DNA from: Panicum virgatum
Taxonomy: Eukaryota; Streptophyta; Magnoliopsida; Poales; Poaceae
Length of the DNA: 64,000 nucleotides
Direction: 5' to 3'
Assembly: GCF_016808335.1 (NCBI RefSeq)
Contig: NC_053142.1
Location: forward strand, 5,107,700-5,171,699
Under the pieces are notes generated by a model. That model searched no databases and had not been told where the DNA came from. It saw only the letters and a list, made by a program, of their open reading frames with translations. A program made the translations under genes and the position numbers. Shown here piece by piece: positions 56,701-64,000 of this stretch (its first letter is position 1; each line of letters begins with the position of its first letter).

Positions 56701-56880
56701 GGATGGGATTCTGCTTTGCATGTTCCATTTATTTTAGTATATGAATACATGGACGGCTAATGACTTCATTTATTTCTCTTGAAGTGTCGGAGGCAGGCGC
56801 ATGGAACTAATTTATGCGCATACTATGTTATAGAGAATTCCATGGCCTAATAGGTGCTCAAAAGATGTATACCACATGGT
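53373..56880 (+). pseudogene. TnpA-like (Transposase_24) protein with C-terminal Ulp1 protease domain, decayed
   Basis: ATG 53373 begins an acidic exon. A GT-AG intron (53561-53700) consists half of (AT)n. Next comes a Transposase_24-like region (KLEGRYIITEVAPDGELIGPEAA, EKEWLWNELKKNFTVL, SGYKLAKGKWEKMEQDL) with stops near 53839, 54010, 54118, 54193 and 54463. A DUF8039-like part (DEITQRTPCELQTAYKNLTF) is broken by a frameshift near 55070, followed by a Pro/Ser/Lys linker to about 55450. From about 55800 lies an Ulp1/C48 cysteine protease split by short introns: DHWILVVI (His codon 56432), DSL (Asp codon 56483), CRRQAHGTNLCAYYV (Gln 56794, Cys 56815). All four active-site residues are still visible. 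In CACTA elements the first part binds subterminal motifs; the role of the protease is unknown. Confidence 0.82.
53624..53699. repeat. (AT)n microsatellite, about 76 bp
   Basis: A pure TA run ends in the intron's splice acceptor (...TATATAG). The alternating Ile-Tyr open frame on the minus strand (53357-53716) is its artefact. Confidence 0.95.
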
Positions 56881-57019
56881 AGCAGGAAGTAAGCAAAAAA
56901 CTTTATCAAACTTCCAACTCGTTTTGTAAATTGTTGTAATTAATATTCTCACTTTTCCACAGTTCGATACAATGCGAGAGACACTCATACCATAGGAAAG
57001 GATTTTGGCGATTCAAGAA

Positions 57020-57259
57020 GCCATGTGAGGAAAGAGGGCCTACCAACCGGGACCAAAGGGGGTGCCTGTCACGTCGGGCCTAGCAGCCCCTTTGGTCCCG
57101 GTTGGTAACACTAACCGGAACCAAAGGTCCTCATTTGTCCTTGTTGCCTAACCCGGGACGAAAGGGTCCCTCCTTTTGTCCCACCTTGGCGCTCCCAGTT
57201 GGGAAACCGGGACAAAAGGGGTTTTCCAACCGGGACAAATTAAGTGTTCTGTAGTAGTG
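57020..57259. promoter_or_regulatory. CACTA subterminal repeats and right terminus
   Basis: CCAACCGGGAC(A/C)AAAGG-type motifs occur about seven times in both orientations, ending in the terminal CACTACTACAGAAC (reverse complement) at 57259. Confidence 0.8.
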
Positions 57260-57444
57260 CATGCTGAATTTTCGAGGAGATTCGTTGCCAGACCTTCATC
57301 TGAACCAACAGTACTCTCCTCTTTAATTGGGTGGCAGCCTGATAGTCGATCTTTGTCAGGTATAAAGGGATGCCTAATAACTCATTCAAGGAAAACATTT
57401 GATTTGGAGATAAAGCTTTAATGTGCTATAGAGACAGGATAAAC
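57260..57444. repeat. Duplicated segment, copy 2, right half
   Basis: It is homologous to about 30478-30656 and continues the half that ends at 34822. It is followed directly by the L1 tail. Confidence 0.65.
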
Positions 57445-58650
57445 TTTTTTTTAGAAAAAGGAAACGTCTTCTGCCTCTGCAAACGCACACAGCCAATTTT
57501 TTACAAAATTCTTAGCACAAAAGCTGATAAAATAGAGAGAAGAGTACAGAAACGACTTAAAGGAATTAAAAGCAAAATTTATTATTGCTTCTCCATCCAT
57601 TCTTGGCAAAGATATCCAAGGCGATGACCTCCAATGCCTTGCTTGCCAAACAGACAGTGTTCCTTGTATCCTCACGCTGTAGTAGGGACTGAAATCACAA
57701 CCAGTACGCTTCCCTGAAGACAGCCTGCATAAATGAGGTAAATATTTTTTCTCAAAACTTAAATCGTTACGTGTACATCATATCGCCCACATAAGAGTTG
57801 CAGCCCCAACAAAAATCAAACTTCTTTCTTTCATGCTTATGCCCGTTAACCAATTTCTAAGCATATGCGTCATTGATTTTGGTGAGGTTAACCTAGTAGC
57901 TACATGAACAACTCTCCAAATGGTCTTAGTATGTTGACAATCAAAGAAGAGGTGCTGAATTGTTTCATTAAGATCACAGAAGCAACATTTATTACTCCTA
58001 GACCAGTTTCTCTTAGCTAAGTTGTCCTTGGTTAAAATAACACCTCATTGAAGGTACCAATGGAGAATTTTTATTTTTAAAAGAATCTTCAGCTTCCATA
58101 AAAATTTATTAATGAAGGGTGTGTCCTAATTTATAAGGTACTGATACATAGACCGTACTGTAAAATTGCCATGTCTATGCAAGTCCCAGGTATAATTGTC
58201 CCTCCCATCTGAAAGCTGGTGAGCGGATATTTTAGGTACAAAGTTATTCCAGGCAGTCATTTTATCTAAAACTAAAACTCTTCTAAAAGAGATATTCAAT
58301 GTCACTTGATTCATATCATTTGCCACTGTAACGTGAGGATAATAGATTATATTGTATAGGTTGGGAAATTGCTCTTTAAGTGGTTTAGAGCCAACCCAAA
58401 TATCCTCCCAACATCTAGTTTGCGAACCATCTTTTATCTTAAATGTTCCGCAACCTAGGAAATCTTCTCTAGATTTTAACAGACCTTTCCAGAAGTGTGA
58501 GTCTCCATGTTTAATTTTAACCTGAGAAAGACACTTCAAACTTAAATATTTATTTCTAAGTAAAGTCTGTCGTGTGTCATCCTCATTCAGCAATTTAAAT
58601 AACCATTTGGTGAGTAAACATTTATTTGTAATCCTAAGGTCTGCTATTCC

Positions 58651-60243
58651 TGTAACACCCCAGAAACAAAAGTAACCAAGATGCCACCCAAATGACAAAA
58701 CATAAATAACTAATAGAAATTTAGGCAGCATCTCCCCTATAAAAAGGTTCATCGCGGAAGCAATCAACATATAGAGATAAATATAAGCACGTTAGCATGA
58801 TATAACACCTTAAAAAAAAGATGAATCCACCCAAACAAAATTACTAAATCAGACAACATGAACCACATTGCAAATTTAAGGAAGATGACAAGGGGAAGCA
58901 CCAACTTCTATTAAGATTATGATTGCAACATAGGTTTAAATATTGATAATGATATTGAAGTGTGACGTGCGCTGCTACTTTCCCACTCTTCAAGCAAAGC
59001 CACTCAAGTACCTGGAAAGATAAAAGCGGGTGTGAGATGTGACATCTCAGCAAGTAAACTGCTTTAACAAGATATTTAAACTACAAGTTCAATTAAGTAC
59101 CGATTTAATCTCCCAATTAAAAATAAACAAATGATAATCCATGAGGTATAACAAACCAAATAAATACTTCACATGCAAGATAAATACCGAACACCACCAA
59201 GCCTTGGAGAAGCATTGCTTCTCAGAATCTCTCCCAAAGCCTGAATCCAAGTCAAATATGCCATAATCCAAAATCATAATGCATATGAAATGCAAATGCC
59301 ATGACTCCTACCTTCATACCCAACAAGGTATGAAGCCTCATCGATAAATGATGTTGTACCGGTACGGTCGCGGCTAGAAGCGGCGGCATAACTCCATATG
59401 CCATTGAATGCAATGCAAATGATACATAAAGTAATGATATATTGCAAATGCCATGTCTCCTGCCTTCATACCCAACAAGGTATGAAGCTGCATCGTTATA
59501 CCCAATAAACGATGCTGTACCGGTACAGTCGGAACCATAGGTTCGCGACATAACTCCATATGCCAATGCAATAAATGAGATGAAATGAAAATGCCATAGA
59601 GTATGATAAACCATATACAACATCCTGCAGAAACTCCATATGAACAATAAGCCTCATTCCAATAAGCCATCGTGAACATCTCCAAGCCATAAGTAGAGTA
59701 GCATAAAACATATATATTCACATAGAACAATCAGTAACCATAAAACATATATCAAATTGATTAAAGCATGATTAAATAGCTCACAGAGTATTAATTGTAG
59801 TTCTGAATTTTGAGAAGGGGGTAGTATAAACAATAAGTTAAAGCTCGTAGCAAACCACCGGTGCGTTTACTTGCCTCAAATGAAGGGATGGCCGCTTTAG
59901 GTGCCATACGAACCATTACTACCTTGGTCTTCCCCAAACCCTAGGGTAGTGGAAACGGTGGGGAAGAAGCCGATCTACAACGAATATGCACCTCTCCTTG
60001 CTCCTCTCGTTCTTCTTGTTCCGTTTTACTACCTTTCCCCTACTGATTTGGTGATGCAGAGGTGGATTAGGACATGGGAGCCATGGATGAGCAAAGGGAG
60101 GAAAGGAAGGAACGAGAGAGAGAACTCGGGGTCGACAGGAGGAAGGAGGGGGGAGGGAGGGGGGCGTGGGTGAGGGATGGGTGGTCCTGGACTTCCCCCC
60201 CTTCTAAAACCTTTTTTCTCCTTTTGTTTTCCTTGGTGTTACA
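58651..60243 (-). mobile_element. Solo LTR (1593 bp) inside the L1 LINE
   Basis: It begins TGTAACACCCC and ends GGTGTTACA in plus orientation. It splits the LINE reading frame between GGLG(V) and ADLR. The 5-bp flanks ATTCC (58646-58650) and ACTCC (60244-60248) agree at four of five positions, an aged target duplication. The interior has a tandem repeat of about 152 bp (59290-59590). It has no pol and is probably a gypsy-type solo LTR; because its ends are also inverted repeats of each other, strand is a guess. Confidence 0.75.
59290..59590. repeat. Tandem repeat, ~152-bp unit, about two copies
   Basis: ACCTTCATACCCAACAAGG and TGTACCGGTAC(G/A)GTCG...ATAACTCCATATGCCA blocks recur about 152 bp apart inside the solo LTR. 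Confidence 0.8.
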
Positions 60244-60859
60244 ACTCCCAAACCTCCTTGATCCTTTGGATGACACAAGATATCCCATTTGGCTAGACGA
60301 TATTTCTTTTTATAACTATTTCCTTGCCAAAACAAAGTGGAACAATAAAAATCCCGTCTTTTTAGGACACCTTTGGGAATTTCAAAGAAGGACATCATCA
60401 ACATTGGGAGGCTACTGAGGACCGAATTCAATAATATCAGTCATCCTCCGCAAGATAAATGTTCGGCCTTCCAGATACTTAATTTGCGTTTGAATCTTTC
60501 CCCAATGATACCCCAGTCCGCATTACGGAGTTTGGTATGGTGTATCGGTATTCCTAGATACCTGAAAGGGTATGACCCTCGCTCGCAGCCAAACATCTCA
60601 ATATATTTTGTGTCGTATTGTTTGGCTTCTCCATAACAAAATATCTCACTTTTGTGGTAGTTAATTTTTAGACCATATAATTGGTCAAATACACTGAGCA
60701 ATAGCTTCATATTTTTAGCTTGCTCTAAATCATGATCTATGAATATGATCGTGTCATCTGCATATTGCAAAATTGACAATCCGTCTTCCAACATGTGAGG
60801 TATCACGCCTTTAATTTGGCCATCATTCTTAGCTCTCTTAATTAATATAGTGAACATAT

Positions 60860-63496
60860 CCACCATTGCTGCGCTTCTTGGCATGGGACTCCCTGCTGCA
60901 TCTATTGGCCGCATACACAAGAAAATCCATCCACACATCAAGGAGTAGTTGCAACATAGCCGTCCTTCCTTTCTTCTCCATCCTGTCATGTAGTTTTTTA
61001 GCAACACTATAGAAGAAAAACAGGTGTGGCACAGCATGGGTGGGTATTGGTTTCTCCACGAATAGCAAGTTTGTAAGCTTTTCTATGTGCTGCGATCCAG
61101 CGGAAATAGGGTCATCAAGCAGGTTGAAGAAATCCTTAAGCTTCGTGAATATGGCTCCCTTGTGACGATCAGGACTGTGATCCCACATTTCCGCAAGATT
61201 ATCGCAAGTTTGCCGGTATAACATGCTATGAGCAAGACCTGGTAGCATGTAGGGGCGGTCCACCAGCAGGAACATGATGTAGTTGGATATCGTCCGGATG
61301 GCCTTCACCGGGTCTCCTGCATCCTCGGCGTCCTCATATCCTCTGCTTTTGGCGATGAAAACTTCTGTTGTGATGTGCCAAATGATAATGCCCTCTTGGA
61401 ATTCGACTCCAATGTCGTTTTCTTGTTCGAGAGATTTGTACAGGCCCATCTCCTGATGAACATGAAAAGCACGTTGACCCCAGTCCATTCTGATCACACC
61501 CTGCATGTTCAATCCCCTCCTCGCTAGGCGCTTTGTGTACTCTAACATCTGGTACTTCAGGTCATCTGAAAGTTGGACGCTCCCCGAATAATAGTGCCTG
61601 AGCCACCATTCCTGATATCCTAGCATCCTGGCAATTCTGCCCACCAGTGGGTCGTGGGCTCTGTTGCAGTGGCTGGAAACATGAAGCATGTTGTATTGCC
61701 CAATCTTGCCGGACCACCTTCACGCCGATCTGCTGTTCCTGCCTGTTCCCGTGATCGCCTTGGCAAGCCAGCGAAGTTGATCCCACCTGCCGGTGCAGAG
61801 AGCGGAGTACTGGAGCCAACTCCGTCGGGTGTTGCACAAGAGGGTATATTTTTTTTTAGATAAAGGAAATTTTCGGCCTTGAACATTCACAAGTGAATGT
61901 CTACAACCAATTTTTATAAGAGTTATTAAACTTTTAACCTCAAACGAGGTACTAAAGATACAAGAAAGAAAACTCTAAAACAAAGAAAGAAATCAAGAAG
62001 ACTAAGCTTCAATCCTTCTTTTCGCCCATGTTTCATCCTTGCAAAACCTTCGAAGATGATGCTAATTAAGCTTCGAGATTCTTCTGTATCCTTCTTCAAC
62101 CTTGCTTCATCCATGAACAGCAACAACTCCTCGCATCACTCGTTTACTTAGAAACTCTTGATGCTAAAGTCATCCTGCCAGATTATGGTAATGCCTTGCT
62201 GCTCTGCCTATCACTTGACATAGGGGCACCTCAACCATGGCCAAGCATGAAAGCCTGGATCCCAGAGCAACGCCTCCAACAAGGATGTGACATTGAGTCA
62301 TCACCGCTGCTCATCCGGCTGGTCGGATTAGGTTTTCGCCTAGGAACTCCAAGAGAGGTGGTGCAGAAGTCGCTTTGACAATGCCTTCGCATAGGAAATC
62401 CGCAGTTGTTGTCAATGCCTAGGTTCAAGAACCAAGACCATCTTTCGCCGGCACAAGAGGGCATATGTTCAGTTTGACTCTACCGCCCTCAATAGCGACC
62501 CTGTCTCAAAGAGTAAGGCCCCGTCCAGTAAGGTATACGAAATGGCAACATCAACTGGACTATGATCATCTTTACTACTAAACTAGAAGAGCAGGATTGA
62601 GGCTGCGGCAGTGAGGGAGGAGGCGACATGGATGCCAGAGCCGGACCAAGTGTGGATCACATCTGCCTTGGTGTATAGGAGGTTGTACATGAGAGAGAGC
62701 TCCATCTCCATCAATGTCCACATGCCCTCGTGGTCTTCCTCTGCTTCTTTCTTAATATCCAAATCCACCACCACGTTCTGGTTCCGTAGATCCTTTTTCT
62801 CCTCCCAAGAGCTCTGGTTCTCTGCTGGATCCTTGTCAACGCTGACCACCCAAGAGTCCACAATTGCACGCTTGCATACATGGAACATTGAGTGCGCACG
62901 GCGGACATAGGATTCATCGCCTTCAACGGCGTTCACCATCAATCCATAATTCGGAGGATGGAAATGATGGAACGGGCCGACGTGTTCCTTCTTGAGAGAG
63001 CTCCGGATGCTATTCAAGTTGCTGCGCTTGAGCGCCCATGTCCTCTTGTCATACTTGACAACACCGACACTGAACATTAGGATGGCAACCAGGAAGATGA
63101 AAGAGTCGCCGCCAGCGACATATTTATAGAGGACATACGCTGCACTTAGGACCTACATGATGAGGTTCTGCAGATGACGTAGCCAGAGCTTGCTGTCCTC
63201 GAGCACGTAAGCGGTGATGTTGTCCGGGCCCCGAGGTGGAGCAGGAGGAATGGTGCCCAAAACGCCACCAGCTGGTGCTTGACCGGAACATTGCTGAGGG
63301 ATAGGTGTCCAACGGCGTATATGGAGGTGGAGTCAGCCAGCTGGTACGCCAGCCATAGGATGAACTTCGGCATAGGGGAGGCTTCACGGCGGCGAATCCC
63401 GGTAAGGAGCAGGAGGACGACCTGCAGCGTGAGACTCAGCAATACAAGGATCTGGGTCGCCCACTCATTCCAAAGGCCCAGTGGCCCTCTGGCCAT
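60860..63496 (-). pseudogene. DUF4220-DUF594 membrane protein, decayed and 3'-truncated
   Basis: This grass-expanded family has several membrane helices at the N-terminus and DUF594 at the C-terminus; its function is not established. From the likely start at 63496: GLWNEWATQILVLLSLTLQ helix, LLLLTGIRRREASPMPKFIL, then a one-base loss near 63223 shifts the frame. The same protein continues through LWLRHLQNLIM, a TAG near 63155, then FSVGVVKYDKRTWALKRSNL. A TAG at 62583 and a TGA near 62470 follow. At 61850-62450 an L1-like retroposon splits the gene. Beyond it SGKIGQYNMLHV, LPGLAHSMLYRQTCDNLAEM and LLLDVWMDFLVYAANRCSRE can be read. The coding text stops at SNGG, where the L1 begins, so the last DUF594 part is lost. 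Confidence 0.9.
61850..62450 (-). mobile_element. L1-like retroposed 3' end (601 bp) inside the DUF594 pseudogene
   Basis: The flanks GCACAAGAGGGTATAT (61834-61849) and GCACAAGAGGGCATAT (62451-62466) are a 16-bp target duplication with one mismatch. On the minus strand the insert ends in poly(A), seen as the T run at 61850. It encodes no recognisable domain and is probably a LINE 3' UTR. Confidence 0.8.
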
Positions 63497-64000
63497 GGTG
63501 TCCACCTGCTGCTGGCCGGCGATCTGGTCCCAAATCAAACAGTACGTCAAACTACGAGATCCATGCATGCGAGGAAACTGACCATCATAAGTAAGTATGG
63601 AAAGCATGTGATTGATCAACTTACATGACGTAGAAGATATGACCAAGTAGCCCTGAATCTGTGGTAAGTATCATCCAACTTCCAATTATGGGGTCAACAG
63701 TTCAGTACTTCACTTTAGGTGGCTGTAGCTTGCTAGCAAGCGCTGATATTAGCGGTAAGTGCACTGTGTACTAGTGGACAAGCGTTTGACTCCCTTTGGT
63801 GTAGCTCAGTGGATTAGCTTGGCAAACAGTGCATGTGAGTGTACATACGAGTTAACATCTTTCACGTTAGCTCCTTGTTGTCTTACTGTGTAACAAATCA
63901 TCATTAGGTACGTGCAATAACTTAGTATATGAATTTCGAGTCAGGAGATTAGGTACATCAGTACAGTCTCAAACATGTGCCAACTTGCCAAATCCGTTGT
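63497..64000. other. Region upstream of the DUF4220-DUF594 pseudogene
   Basis: The minus-strand frame stays open up to 63646, but that extension (residues before MARGPLGLWNEW) is not family-like. The rest holds no gene. TGTAGCTCAGTGGATTAGC near 63801 recalls a tRNA A box but lacks a B box. Confidence 0.45.

Larger units (their letters stand above)
34823..57259 (+). mobile_element. CACTA (En/Spm) transposon, 22.4 kb with nested elements, TSD CAT
   Basis: The left terminus is CACTACTACATAATAGG and the right terminus, reverse-complemented, is CACTACTACAGAACAC. The 3-bp duplication CAT flanks it (34820-34822 and 57260-57262). Subterminal zones (34850-34960, 47290-47405, 57030-57240) repeat the motif TCCCGGTTGG / CCAACCGGGAC in both orientations, the kind of sites TNPA-type proteins bind. 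Inside are a decayed TNP2 gene, a decayed TnpA-like/Ulp1 gene and a complete 12.3-kb chromovirus. Without that insert the element would be about 10.1 kb. Both genes carry many stops, so it is no longer autonomous. Confidence 0.92.
57445..60867 (-). mobile_element. 5'-truncated L1 LINE, interrupted by a solo LTR
   Basis: On the minus strand it starts inside the reverse transcriptase (VDMFTILIKRAKNDGQIKGV), with the catalytic YADD at 60752-60763 followed by LGIPIHHTKLRNADWG. It continues through WDILCHPKDQGGLGV (to 60249), is interrupted at 58651-60243, and resumes with ADLRITNKCLLTKWLFKLLNED. The zf-RVT region follows (FWKGLL..., NKCCFCDLNETIQHLFFDC in decayed frames), then a short poly(A) seen as T residues at 57445. 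Frameshifts and stops are present. The 5' end lies inside the DUF4220-DUF594 pseudogene and the 3' end in the duplicated segment. No matching target duplication was found. Confidence 0.85.

Noticed and set aside
57020..57240. CRISPR-like array of short repeats
   Set aside because: Repeats alternate in orientation with irregular spacing at a transposon end in a plant genome; they are CACTA subterminal motifs.
59901..60173. 90-codon plus open frame
   Set aside because: Lies in the solo LTR nested in the L1 LINE; becomes Gly/Arg low complexity and has no domain.
63799..63880. Possible tRNA gene (TGTAGCTCAGTGGATTAGC)
   Set aside because: Only an A-box-like start; no B box, no anticodon arm and no acceptor pairing could be found.

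Overview
This is nuclear DNA from a grass, probably a panicoid (maize, sorghum, Panicum or Setaria type). The evidence is intron-bearing, very GC-rich plant genes set in AT-rich spacer, the gene families present (NPH3/BTB, G-type lectin receptor kinase, DUF1635, DUF4220-DUF594), and a dense load of nested grass transposons: CACTA, Sirevirus-like copia, chromodomain Ty3-gypsy, RTE and L1 LINEs, and hAT MITEs. The genus is inference. Much of the window, including most of its right half, is mobile DNA. No complete new biological system was found; the value lies in the layering of elements and in several unusual ones.

Left (1-20.7 kb): a partial LTR at the window edge; a hAT MITE with an 8-bp target duplication; a palindromic complex (3.4-7.6 kb) around a dead Ty3-gypsy protease remnant; a 6.27-kb gag-only Sirevirus-like LTR element with target site AAGGT (7919-14190); unassigned spacer; a small non-autonomous CACTA element (17863-19153); and a solo LTR related to the Sirevirus-like element (19184-20721).

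Middle (20.7-34.8 kb): the host-gene island. It holds a DUF1635 gene (minus, intact), a 5'-truncated RTE LINE with a 17-bp target duplication, a short L1 tail, an NPH3/CPT1-like phototropism gene (minus, intact, one 81-nt intron), a hAT MITE, and a G-type lectin receptor kinase pseudogene (minus) broken by a frameshift and by a 265-bp solo LTR.

Right (34.8-64 kb): a 22.4-kb CACTA element (34823-57259, target site CAT) with decayed TNP2 transposase and TnpA-like/Ulp1 protease genes. A 12.3-kb Tekay/Del-type chromovirus (34965-47289, target site AGCAG) is nested inside it. Then comes an L1 LINE (minus) with a nested solo LTR, whose 5' end cuts off a DUF4220-DUF594 pseudogene (minus) that carries its own L1-like insert.

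Only two host genes look functional: the DUF1635 gene and the NPH3-like gene. The rest of the coding content is transposon-derived or decayed. Where the lost residue can be guessed, most internal stops look like C:G to T:A changes, as expected for methylated, silenced DNA.
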